Positions 48,781-59,900 of a stretch of DNA of 64,000 nucleotides are shown piece after piece. The DNA is from Nannochloropsis salina CCMP1776 (lineage: Eukaryota > Sar > Eustigmatophyceae > Eustigmatales > Monodopsidaceae), in the NCBI GenBank assembly GCA_004565275.1, contig SDOX01000001.1, positions 186,001-250,000 on the forward strand. Reading direction: 5' to 3'. A program made the position numbers and the translations under genes. A model generated the notes under the pieces. The model saw only the letters and a program-made list of their open reading frames with translations, did no database searches and was not told where the DNA came from. Within the stretch, counting starts at the first letter, position 1. The number at the start of each line of letters is the position of its first letter.

Positions 48781-51700
48781 ATGGACGCTTCCTTGCGGCG
48801 GTGGGGCGGGGGCCCTAGCACCACGGGAAGATGGGCCGCCTCGACTCACTCAGTACGACCATCTACTGCCCGATTGAGAAAGCAAATCTCCAAGCACTTT
48901 TTTGCGCGTCACTCACGATGTTACCCTATACAGCTCACTGTAACTATTTGGGCTGTGTTCCTCGTCGTTTATACGGTGTGTCCAAGAGTAAGTGCTCAGC
49001 CCCAGGCGACAGGGTCGACGGACTACCCGCCGACAGCCAAAACGGAAGGCTGCTTTAACGATTTTTTCACCCTTTTGCAAATTTCTTATGGGGGTGCTGG
49101 CCAAGAGTCGTTAAACAATATTCGCTGTCGGGCCCGATGCGCAGCCAGTGGCTTCAGCATGTCGGCCACCTCGGCCCAGTCCTGTCATTGTGGGAACAAT
49201 TACCCCTCTGTCTTCCATCGTGTCCGCGACACTCAATGCTCCCAACCTTGCTCACCAGACCGCACTGTTTGTGAGGAATCTGGCTGTTGTGGAGACGCAA
49301 AGGGCAAATATTTCACTGTTAGCTTCGCCAGGGAGATCGATGTGACGCTGCAACTGCTACGGACGTTGACGTTTGACTACCGTGTGCAAAACAAACTGTT
49401 CCAACAGCACGTGGAGGGCAGGCTTGCAAGCGTCGCTTCTTTGATGGTTGCGTCCTTTGATGGAGTGGAAGCTATGTCGAGTACGGCATCCACGAATGCC
49501 CTTGTCGACGGCGTGATTGGTTTTGGAAATGGGTGTCCCACAGGTTGGGCCGTTCATAAACGAGCCTGTTATAAGCGAGTTAGCGGGCGACTTACCGATT
49601 TCAGCACTGCTCAGGCTACCTGTCAGAATATGGGCGGCAATCTTCCTATGCTGAAGACGGTTGACGAAAACGACTTCGTCAGAAGCCTTTTGAACGGGCA
49701 AGCAGGCTGGTTAGGAATGACAGCCAAATCTGGTAGGTGGGACTGGGATCTCTTCACAGGATGGGGACCGGGAGAGCCGGCATCAGCTGGTCCTACGAAG
49801 CTCTCGTCCTTGTTTGGTCCTGGGGGAGGGACGACTTTCAATGACTACTCGGAGGACATTGTGGCCTTGGACACGCTGACTATTGGCTACCGTGTGACTG
49901 GGATTGACGCGATTCAGGTCTCCTACCTGCGGAAAGACGGAACCATCTATGCCGGACCCTCGCGTGGGGCATTCCAGCGTACGAGTAACACAGCTGCGAT
50001 TACGCTGGCCCAAGATGAGCGAATTGCGAAGGTGGAAGGGACCAGTTCCGGTGCGCAGCTTCGTACCCTGACGTTCATCGTCACCAACCTTAATGGAGGC
50101 AACGTCAAGACCTATGGTCCCTACGGCACTTCGCTCTTGGGGAATTCTGGAGGCACAAGCTCATTTTCTTATACGCCGGGAGACGTGATCATGGCTGTCT
50201 ACGGGTCGCATACGGATATGGCTGTGACACAGATTGGCTTCGTGGAGTCTAACATCCCACGCTGTACGAGCGTGGACGATGCGGGCAACTGGAAAGCGAT
50301 AGATTGCGAAATGAAACAGGACGGTGTCACGTACCTATGTGAACGCCGACCGATCTCCACCTCCGCTATAGATTGTCCTGACGGGTGGATCTCTTATGGC
50401 AGCGCTTGTTATCAGGGTCAGACGGGGAATCAGGTGTCTTGGAACGAGGCGAGAATGAAATGCGTCCAGCTGGGTGGCTCCCTCGCAAACGTCGACTCCA
50501 GCACCACTAAATCCCAAGTGCAAGGGCTTATGGGTGGCAAAGGGTTTCTGGGTGTCAAGGACCTGTCTATCACGCCTGGCAAGACCAGGCAATGGGGCTG
50601 GCAGGGTTTCTCGGCGTGGGGCTCCAATCAACCCCGGGCGAATCAAGCCTGCAGTATTATGGAGCCATCAGGTCTCTGGGCGTCCACGGATTGTGGGACT
50701 CTGCATTCCACAAGATCTGTGGTATGTGAGACCGAGGCCTTGGACACAATTTGCAACTGTCCGAGTGGCTGGCAAGCATTCCAATGCTCTTGTTACAGCG
50801 TCCAACAGCAGCTTCCACAGCAGACGTGGGACGGGGCCGCGTTCTCTTGCGAGTCGCAGAAAGCCCGTCTGGTGAATGTCGGGTCACGGGAGGAGACAAA
50901 CTTCTTGCTTGGTTTGACCAAAGGCCAGGGCATGTTCTTGGGCCTGAAGGACTCGGAACGCAGCGGAAAACTTACGTCCGGGTATTTTCGCAAATGGTCC
51001 GGAGATAGGGCGCCACCTGTCGGGGGAATGGCCGACGCCCAATGTGCGACCATGCGGCCAGACGGTAGCTGGGCGAGTATTTCATGTCTGAGTCAAATTG
51101 GTACTTACGTATGTCAGCGACGGATGACCGCGCCGGAGGCAAGTGTTCACGACGTCAGTAACGGCGAAAGCTTCCGATTTCTGCAAGTCGACACCCAGCA
51201 ACCTGTCCTATGGGGCCAACCGATTCCGGTGCGCATTCAGCACGCAGACTCAGGGGCGTTCATGGCAGTAGACTTTACCGGGCGGGTTTATCAGACATTT
51301 GTAGAGTCATCAAAGGATACCCTGTTCCAACTTGAGACTGTTCCCAGTACAAATGCTTTCTTGATCCAGAGTTTGGCGTACGAGGCCATGTATTTGAACT
51401 ATGACCCATCGACGGGCGGATTGATGGGAGGGACAGCGAAGCTCAATGTTTCCGACTACGCAGTGGAGACAGGAATTGGCGGTACTAATTCGGTCAGCAT
51501 TGCGAATGCGCAGGCCATCAAGAAAAATCGGCTCTTGGTGGAGAAACGTCGTGATGGAAGGGGGGTCAAATACACGGAAAAGAAGAAGCCAGACGCCACT
51601 CCGGCGCCGAAGAGAGAATCTCGCAGGAAGAGAACGAATCGACGTGACCTCCAGAACGGTGGCACGCAAGGATTCGAAGGAACGGGTGGAGCAGGCTTTA

Positions 51701-52683
51701 CGTTGGCAGGGAATACGCCTGCCTCGACCATGGCGCCTTTTCAAAAGTACGCCAATCTGCCAGCCACAGTCTTTATGGCCTCTACCCTGATCGCTCCCCT
51801 GGCCTTGCAAAACTTGCAAATTTCAGTTGCAGTTTTTCGTGAAGATACGATGGAGTCACCGCGCTTATGCACAATGTTTATCTACGATTTGACGCCAAAT
51901 TCTGACTCTTACACGTGTTATCAAGTCCAGGGTGACCCGACTGGCCTTCCTTTGGTGGAGATGGAGATGGCTGCGTGGATCACGCAAGACAAGACATCCA
52001 TCCTCAGCCCGCGTTCTCCCCTTGAAAATGGCAGAACGCGATGTGAGAACTCGGCTCCTGCCGAGACGGTCACATGCAACGTGGCATATGGGGAAGGGCT
52101 GACTTTCCAACGGGAGCTAGACATCACCTTCGGGCAATACTACGCCTTCTTCTTTCAAATCAATCAGGGCTCTGCGGCTGGTTCAGGCGGAAATTTTGGA
52201 GGGTACTACAATTTCCAGGCTGCGTATACCAACGTTTACACTAGTCAAGTCATCCGCTCTTATATCGAGACCAGAAATTGGGCTGTGGTGGTGCCCGTGT
52301 CTCCGCAGTCTTTAGCCACAGTGCAATTCTGGATATCGACGGTCGATATCAATTATGTCTGGCAAGCAATCCTGAATGCCCAAGGCTCATTTGACATCTC
52401 GTCAATGGGTCTATATCTTTCTACAGGCCAATCTCTAACCACGCTTAGTTACCTGGAGGACTTGTTTTTTTACACCTTCGGCACATTTGCATACCCTAGC
52501 CAGGCAGAAATAATCATCACCGTCGATGATGTGGAAAATCAGAAGTATCCGTTCCCTGTCCCTTCGATGACAAATGTGGTGCGACATGCAGAGGAACAGG
52601 AAGAAAAGGAGAAGCATGTGTTGGGAAAGGGCCGAAATTTTCCAGGAAGCCTAGAGCTTCTTGACGGAAAAGGGGGTATGTAA
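48781..52683 (+). CDS. Multidomain lectin 1: WSC, CTLD split by jacalin-like domain, two CTLDs, trefoil-like and aerolysin-like modules
   Basis: Intronless, 1300 residues. ATG 48781 was chosen because an acceptor-like site lies upstream and the longer frame starts with TTG. A hydrophobic segment at about 50-71 (LTVTIWAVFLVVYTV) is a signal or anchor. Domains in order: WSC about 86-185 (CHCGNNYP, CSPDRTVC); first C-type lectin domain from 251 (CPTGWAVHKRACY) to WGPGEP; a jacalin-like domain about 341-492 (FGPGGGTTFNDYSEDI ... VTQIGFVES); the closing strand of the first CTLD (NWKAIDC ... YLCERR); CTLD2 529-652; CTLD3 657-782; a beta-trefoil-like part 794-890; a strongly basic linker; and a C-terminal beta module about 999-1250 with NWAVVVPVSPQS, aerolysin-like in pattern. 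Canonical WND calcium residues are not obvious. It should be a secreted or surface glycan-binding protein. It is paralogous to the next two genes. Confidence 0.85.
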   Translation: MDASLRRWGGGPSTTGRWAASTHSVRPSTARLRKQISKHFFARHSRCYPIQLTVTIWAVFLVVYTVCPRVSAQPQATGSTDYPPTAKTEGCFNDFFTLLQISYGGAGQESLNNIRCRARCAASGFSMSATSAQSCHCGNNYPSVFHRVRDTQCSQPCSPDRTVCEESGCCGDAKGKYFTVSFAREIDVTLQLLRTLTFDYRVQNKLFQQHVEGRLASVASLMVASFDGVEAMSSTASTNALVDGVIGFGNGCPTGWAVHKRACYKRVSGRLTDFSTAQATCQNMGGNLPMLKTVDENDFVRSLLNGQAGWLGMTAKSGRWDWDLFTGWGPGEPASAGPTKLSSLFGPGGGTTFNDYSEDIVALDTLTIGYRVTGIDAIQVSYLRKDGTIYAGPSRGAFQRTSNTAAITLAQDERIAKVEGTSSGAQLRTLTFIVTNLNGGNVKTYGPYGTSLLGNSGGTSSFSYTPGDVIMAVYGSHTDMAVTQIGFVESNIPRCTSVDDAGNWKAIDCEMKQDGVTYLCERRPISTSAIDCPDGWISYGSACYQGQTGNQVSWNEARMKCVQLGGSLANVDSSTTKSQVQGLMGGKGFLGVKDLSITPGKTRQWGWQGFSAWGSNQPRANQACSIMEPSGLWASTDCGTLHSTRSVVCETEALDTICNCPSGWQAFQCSCYSVQQQLPQQTWDGAAFSCESQKARLVNVGSREETNFLLGLTKGQGMFLGLKDSERSGKLTSGYFRKWSGDRAPPVGGMADAQCATMRPDGSWASISCLSQIGTYVCQRRMTAPEASVHDVSNGESFRFLQVDTQQPVLWGQPIPVRIQHADSGAFMAVDFTGRVYQTFVESSKDTLFQLETVPSTNAFLIQSLAYEAMYLNYDPSTGGLMGGTAKLNVSDYAVETGIGGTNSVSIANAQAIKKNRLLVEKRRDGRGVKYTEKKKPDATPAPKRESRRKRTNRRDLQNGGTQGFEGTGGAGFTLAGNTPASTMAPFQKYANLPATVFMASTLIAPLALQNLQISVAVFREDTMESPRLCTMFIYDLTPNSDSYTCYQVQGDPTGLPLVEMEMAAWITQDKTSILSPRSPLENGRTRCENSAPAETVTCNVAYGEGLTFQRELDITFGQYYAFFFQINQGSAAGSGGNFGGYYNFQAAYTNVYTSQVIRSYIETRNWAVVVPVSPQSLATVQFWISTVDINYVWQAILNAQGSFDISSMGLYLSTGQSLTTLSYLEDLFFYTFGTFAYPSQAEIIITVDDVENQKYPFPVPSMTNVVRHAEEQEEKEKHVLGKGRNFPGSLELLDGKGGM

Positions 52684-52978
52684 ATTGCACGGAGTGGAGA
52701 AAATGTAAATCAAATAGCACTTTTTTTTCGATTGACTCGCAGAATCAAAAGCTAGAGATGATTCAGTCTTTGACTTTCTCGTCATTCATTGACCTGTCGT
52801 TCCGCCACAATGGAAAGTTACCTTAGGGTCAGACCAATTCAACTCTTCACGGCGTCTAACGGGCAGTCATGACGGACGGCTCAAATTCAAATATGGGCCG
52901 AAGCCATCAAATCACCTCAGACAACCGCATTGAGCCATCGTACCTTTAACCAACTTCTCCCCGCATGTTACAGACGAT
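52684..52978. other. Spacer between lectin genes 1 and 2
   Basis: About 295 bases between tandem lectin genes. No repeat or exon is evident, and the sequence does not resemble the spacer before lectin 1. Confidence 0.4.
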
Positions 52979-55900
52979 ATGCGGGAATTTATCCCGTCGT
53001 CGGGAAGATGCTTGCGACGACGGAGCTTAGTTTCCCATCCAACGTTACCATCTCCATCTTTATCGTGCAGTCCGTCACGGGGTGCTGCTCGAACATACAT
53101 ATTTGCTACGAGTTGTATTCTCTTGCACGCCCTATTGACAGCCTACGCGCAATCTTCGTCTTCAAATGTTGGTAGTCAATCAACTACCGGTACCTTTAGC
53201 GCAAGAGCTCTGGGTAAGCGCTCTTCTTTGATCCGTACCCTCAAAAGTTTATTTCTCCTCAAAAATACAACTCTTTCCTGTTATCTATGAACGCCAGGTA
53301 AAACTGAAGGATGTTTCAATGACTTTGCTGCCTTGTTGATAGTATATTTCTCTGAGAGCGATGTACTGTCTAACGCCAAATGCCAATTATTATGCGGAGA
53401 TCATGGCTTTGTGACGGCAGCTACAACAGCCCGCTCGTGTCATTGCGGAAATATTTATCCTAGTGTGTACCACCGAGTCGACGATCGTCGATGTAACAGT
53501 CCATGCAGTCTCGATCGCGCCAGTTGTACTCTCTCTAGTTGTTGTGGGGATCGCGACCGGAAATACTTTACTGTTAGCTTTGCTGGCGAGATAGAGCCAC
53601 GTCGTGAGCTCCTCCGGCGGTTGGCATTTGATTATCGCGAGAATTCTGCATTATTTAGAGCCCACATCGAAGATCTTATGGCTCAAAGTACCTCGCTCCA
53701 GGTCTTACGTTCTTCGTCCATGGATGGTGTGAGTGAGGGCTACGTATCGTCCAAATCTGACAGCAGCAGCACGGAATATTCTCCGGAGAGTAGTAGCACT
53801 TTTCTGGGACTTGGCGAAGGCTGTCCAACAGGCTGGTACACCAGTGGGGACTCATGTTATAGGGCAACTACGAGTGCTGCACCCATCACTCAGGCCGACG
53901 CACAAGCCGCGTGTACTGCGTTTGGCGGAACGCTTGCCAGTCTGATGTCCGCCTCGCACAATGTCGTGACGCAGGGAATGCTACGAGGGCAAACGGGATG
54001 GATTGGTTTGAAAACGACATCTCGACCGGCTGGATATACTTGGAGCTGGACAACTTACAGTGCTTGGGACGTGAACCAACCCGATTCCGATTCCTTCGCC
54101 CTACGTTCTCCACAAGCCTACGGACCCATCTCAGGGGGGGCTTTTGACGATTACAACCGTAATATATCGGGGCTTGTTTCCATCACTGTCGGTTACGGCA
54201 TTGCTTCGATCATATCGTTACAAACCACGTATCGCCTGAAGAATGGATCAACGATTGCCATGCCCGTCAGGGGGGGGGAGGCACGGACGAGCGAAAAATT
54301 AACCCTCAACCATGGAGACAGGATTACCAAGGTGGAGGGGGTTGAGAACGGCAAAATTTTTCAAGGTCTAACCATTACCGTAATAGATTCAATGCGACGA
54401 CGCCGTGTCTGGGGCCCTTGGGGCTCTGCATCAAAGGCAACATTCAGCTACACTCCAGTGTCGGAAGTAATAGCTTTGCACGGTCGTTACAGCTCCAAAA
54501 ATGTGAATCAAATAGGATTTTATGAGTTTGTTGGCAAACAATGCGGACGGATGAATGATCAAGGCCTGTGGGAAGCCGTGTACTGCGATGAAAAAGCACC
54601 CGCCCCCTTCTACCTTTGCGAAAAGCCGCAAGGTATGAACCGTCGCGACTGTCCTCCCGGTTGGGCCAACTTTGGCCAATCGTGTTTCAAATCTAAGCAG
54701 TCCTCGGTCTCCATGACCTGGCTGGAGGCGGCGGCTGCCTGTCGCCAGACTGGTGGTTGGCTGGCACGTTTGGATTCGGCAGCTAAGCGTGACGCAGCGT
54801 GGGGATTGATGCAGGGAGCGCAAGGATTTATTGGGCTGCGTGATGCCTTACCATCGAGCCAAGACAGCATCTGGGGTTGGGATTACTACACCAATTGGGA
54901 CACTGATGAGCCTGCACCCATACTAAACGAGTCCCAAGATCAAATTGAGCCGGCATCGACGTGTGCGTTTATGAATGTCCAAACGGGAAAATGGGCTTCA
55001 ATCAGGTGCTCTGCCTCGATGGCAAACGTAATGCCAGTTTGCGAAACCCCTGTGTTGGATGATGAGTGCTCCTGCCCCCAAGGATGGGTAGCGTGGGAAT
55101 GTACCTGCTATTACTTTGGCAGCAGTGCCAATGACGACCTTTCCAGTGCGTTAAATTCATGGTTGAATGTACAAGAATTTTGCGGCAGCTTGATGGACGG
55201 TGGAAGTCTGCCACTGCCTCGCAACTCTGAGAACAACGCAAGGCTGTATCAAAGTGCTGCTCAGCAGAGTAACAATATCGTATTTTTAGGCCTCCGCGAT
55301 ACATTTGGTCAAGGGACGGTGATCCCCGAGGTCTGGACATCATGGGGTGCGGGCAACGAACCTGTTCCCAGCCAGGGGCTGTGTGGCAGTATGCGTGCAG
55401 ACGGTGACTGGTACCCCTTGGATTGCAAGAGTAGTCTCAGGGCATACGTATGCCGCCTTCCACGAGCTGCTACGGCGGCATACATAGGGACGGATGGACA
55501 GACATTCGAGATATCCCTGATTCCAGGCCAGGATATCGTATGGGGTCTCCCTCTCGATATAGAGATCAAGCAAACTGACACTGGAGCTGCACTGGCTGTC
55601 GACGATGAAGGCAACGTTTTCCCAATGCTGAAAGACGAGTCTCCGGAGACTAGAGCATCAACGCGTTTCACCTTTCATATGGCGACAACCAGCAAAAATA
55701 TAGGCGCGTTCTTGCTACAATCTGCAAAGCATCGAAGCTTTATCAAATCTGATCCCAGCACTGGTCAGTTACGGGCGATCATGCCTCCTACACAAGCTGA
55801 CGACGGCGACAGTAGTCAAGAGATGATGGACCTAGTCAGAAACGGCCACGCAAGCCTTTTCACTGTCTCGCATGTCGTCCCTGCATTAGGGATTCAGAAT

Positions 55901-56647
55901 CTGGCCATCTCACTGGTTGCACATGGAAATGCAGATGCTGGCCCTATGCTCTGCTCATTGTACGTATATGACTTGACACCTGAAAGCACATCATTCAAAT
56001 GTTATGAAGTGCAGGGAAGTAGTGAAGGCTTACCCGAGGTAAACTTGGAAATGGCGGCTTGGAGCAATCAAGATAGAGCGACAATGCTGAGTCCTCGAGT
56101 TCCTCTGGACCTCGGACGCTTGGTGTGCGAAAACGCGAATCCTGACCAGTCATCGACGTGTACAGCCACGTACGGCCAGGCGCTGGGCATTTCAACAGTT
56201 ATCAACATTATGGCAGGATATATGCTGCAGAATACGTACAATATTTGGTACATCAGTCCTCCCGGAAACTTTTGGAATATGGCCATCTTGCGCACCAATA
56301 CCTACACTGGTATCACTCTGACACAATACTTGCAAACCAATCAGTATACGGCGTTGGTCCCTGTCCCTCCGCAGACAACGATTATATTGCAATTTTGGCA
56401 GTCTACGGTGTCCTTGAATTACGTTTGGAATGCTTTATTCACAGCCACAGGTTCATTCCAACTTTCTTCACTAGGGTTTAATATTGGGAGTCCACGGTCT
56501 TTATCGGCCGTTTCGACACCAGGAGACCTCCTTTTCTATTTATGGGGGCGATTTCGATATCCCACCCAAGGGGAGATCATCATTTCAAGCAATCAAGCAA
56601 CGTACGACACGTGGCCGTTCGATCGGCCTGGTTACTCCAATTTATAA
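52979..56647 (+). CDS. Multidomain lectin 2, same architecture as lectin 1
   Basis: Exons 52979-53213 and 53298-56647 (donor GTAAGC, acceptor CGCCAG) give 1194 residues. ATG 52979 leads to a basic head and a hydrophobic signal or anchor (IFATSCILLHALLTAYAQ). After the splice the WSC domain begins at KTEGCFNDF, exactly where lectin 1 has the same motif. Then follow CTLD1 from about 253 with QPD instead of EPN at the sugar-binding loop, the jacalin-like insert about 347-492 (YGPISGGAFDDYNRNI ... VNQIGFYEF), the rest of CTLD1, CTLD2 about 529-660, CTLD3 about 668-800, a trefoil-like part, and the C-terminal module about 934-1187 with ALVPVPPQTT. The basic linker of its paralogues is missing. QPD in animal CTLDs favours galactose; whether that holds here is unknown. 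Confidence 0.83.
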
Positions 56648-56935
56648 GAATTTTGTGTGAATAGGTTTGAGTATATATATATATATATATATACCACATG
56701 GAGTGGAGGCCCTTGAAGTAGGAGCCGTGCTTTTTAATAGTCCTTTCACAAGAGTAATATCAGGAAAGAAAATGAAAGGTAATACATTGATCAGACGTTT
56801 GTTAATTTTCGTCTTACCCCGCGCTTTCGTCTGTTCAGAGCAAGCGTCATGAGGAAAATTACTTAATTATGCTTGACAAATACAAAATGTAAACACGAAA
56901 CATGAAGTCGCAAACTCTATCTCTAAACAGATCTT
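56648..56935. other. Convergent spacer with (TA)n microsatellite
   Basis: About 290 bases between the stops of lectin 2 (plus) and lectin 3 (minus). Bases 56672-56693 are a perfect TA dinucleotide run of about eleven units. The rest should be two short 3' UTRs. Confidence 0.6.
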
Positions 56936-59900
56936 CTACGGAATATTGTTCATGGGAGGCACCTGCAGCTGGTATTTTGCTGCTTGCATCTCGTCCGTCG
57001 TAATGATGACCTCCGCTTGGGAGGTTGCGGAATAGCGGCCCCACTGGTACACGTTTAAATCCCAGGGGTCGGATACGTCAGACAAAGCATGATTGGTGCC
57101 GAAATACACACCATTGGCAGACAGCTCAAAAGAACCCGTAGCCTTCAAAATGGCCAGCCAAACATAATTAACATCTACAGATGTTAACCAATATTGAATC
57201 GTACAGACAGTTAGGGGTGGCACGGGTACGTTGACGGCCCAATTTCTAGATTCCACGTATGTGTTGGTAGTGATGGACGTGTACTGATTATCGTACGCGT
57301 ACAAGTAATTGTACCATATCGCAGTATTTTCGCCGTATCTCCGCTCCATCTGGAACTGGTTGGCGTAGTTTTGCCCCCAGGTTACGGACAAGGCTGTGCT
57401 AAAGGTAAGCCCCTCTCCATATGAGAAGGTACATGTCAGCGTATCAGTCGGAGATTCGTTCTCACACTTGGTCCGACCGTTTTGCAAAGGCGTTCTTGGC
57501 TTCATGTTGGTGGTTTTGTCTTGAATTGTGAACGCCTGTACGCTGAGATCGACCATGGGAAGGTTTGACGTGTCACCTTGGATGTAATAGCAGCTGAATG
57601 AATCCGAAGTCGCAGTCAAATCGTAGATTTTCAGCGAACAGTACCTTGGATTAGGCATGCTTTCAGATTTTTGTACAGTAACACCAATTTGCAAGTTTTG
57701 TACAGAAACAGGTCCGAAGCTCTTCGTGGAACTGAAAACACTTGGTTTGTTGGCCTCGTTAGAGTCAAATTTCATGCCGGCCGGCGTGGGCGCCGGTGTG
57801 GCAGTACCAGCATTGAATGTGAGAACCTCTCTACGGGATCTATCGAGCGCTTGGTGCCGACGATTCCGAGCACGCCGCTTGCGGGCAAATATACCTTCTT
57901 CGTTGCTGTCGTCTTCACTATTTTCCGGCGACAAGGAGTCCGACCGCACAAATGATTCATCAGCACGGAGGTCCTCCGCGCCGGCATCATTTCTCTCCCG
58001 CCTGTTTTCGGCCGCCACCATAGGCACTCGCCGCTGGTGTTCCCTTCGATAGTAGGAAAAATCGTCAGCGTCTATGACGCTATTGTCAAGGGTTTTGAGG
58101 TGTCCTTCGTCGGGATCCAGTTTCAAATAGAAGCCGTAATTTTTCGACTTGATCGTGAACCCCGTTGTGTTGACAGCCCCCACGACCTGCAACTGAACAT
58201 CATTACTGCGGGAGGTGGACGTAAAGACGTTCCCAGCGCCATCAATTCCCAAATAGGCGCCCGTGGCCGAGTGCTGCAGGTATACATCTAAAGGTGTCCC
58301 CCATCTTGGTTCCACATCTTGATCGACAGCCAACATGGTGAATTCCTCGCCTGTGGTGATACGCCCACCTACCGGAGATGCTTTGGGCCGCTTGCAAACG
58401 GCCTGCGAGAACGAACTTGTGCATGGAAAACCGTACCACTGGCTGTCACCCCGCAAGACACCACACAACCCGCTCCCCCCCCCGTTTACGGTCCCCAGGT
58501 TGTCAATTGGCTCTCCTAAGGCCCAATTTGAAAACGTGTTGGATGTAAAAATGCCTGAATTAAAAACGTCACGCCGTCCAAGGAAAACTGCTTGATTTTT
58601 AGCCAGACGACTCGCAATATAACTACTTTCCCCCGGACTATTGACATCCAATAAAGCACCGCCGAGTCCTTCACAGGCCTGTGCTGCCGTGATCCAGGAG
58701 ACACCGCCCGCAAAAGCATTACTAGACGTTCGCGACACGACTCGATAGCAGCGGCAGCTGAAGGCAGTCCATCCATCCGGGCATGTGCAATAGTTATCAG
58801 TGGGTGTCAGCTCGCAAACGATTGCCCGTGGCACACTTGTGTCTCCGCAGTCAATCGTGAACCAAGTTTGGCTTACGTCCATCGCCAAACATCCTCCTCC
58901 TGTGTTGACGCGGGCACCCGGGGAGGCCGACGTGGAGGGCTGGGGTAATGGCCTGGGCTCTCCCACGCCCCAATTCGTGTAGGACTCCCATACGAATGAT
59001 CGGTTCGTCTGACCCATCGGCATACGGTCTTTCAAGCCAACGAATCCATATGATCCCCGAAATCGCGATTGGAAAAATTCGCTCATTTCAGGCGTTGCGA
59101 CTGTCACTAGCGTAGCTTGCATTGTCAGACACGACAGCCGTGCGCTTTCCCAGCTCAATTTATTTCCGGAAAAGGCCTTATAACAGAAGCCACCGTACCT
59201 AAACCATCCACCCGCCGGACAATCAACGGCACTAGCCGTCGGACGGAGCTGACAGGCGTATGAGACACCGTCGAATGATTGTGCGCAGGGTATTGTGCGC
59301 CACTTGCCTTGCGGGGTGACTTGTGTACATCTTGGGGACTGCAAATCATAAAAGCCGAGTTGATTGATCCCCTGAGGGGAGTTGAATCCGAAGAAACCAA
59401 CAAGCAACCTTTCGTACGAAATGCGAGCATGAATCGGGTCAATCAGCGGGTGATACAGTGAATAAGGCAACGAGCATTTTGCTCAGCAGAATACTTACCC
59501 AGTGGCGTTTACTATCCAGGACTTGGCCCCACTCCCACCAGGAGTGCCATAGGGCCCATAGGTGATGCTGTTGCCCTTGACATCCTTCACGACCAGGTTC
59601 AATGACTGAAGCTTGTCGTTCACGACGTCTCCGAAGGCTGAAGCGAAATACTGCCCGTACGAGAGACTGATAACGGCAGTGTCCCCCCCCTTGTTGGTCC
59701 CCATGACGTTCCCGATGATCTCGCTACCATTGGTATATAAATAACGGCCCTGAATGCCTAGAAGCCTGGAGGAAGAATAGACGGCCAACTGTCGAATGTT
59801 CTGTAGGAGCGCATAAGGGTGGCGAACGGAAATGGGAGTTAGAGAAGAAACCACTGAGTCATACATGGATATAGAAGAGAGAATTGTATAACTCACGCGC

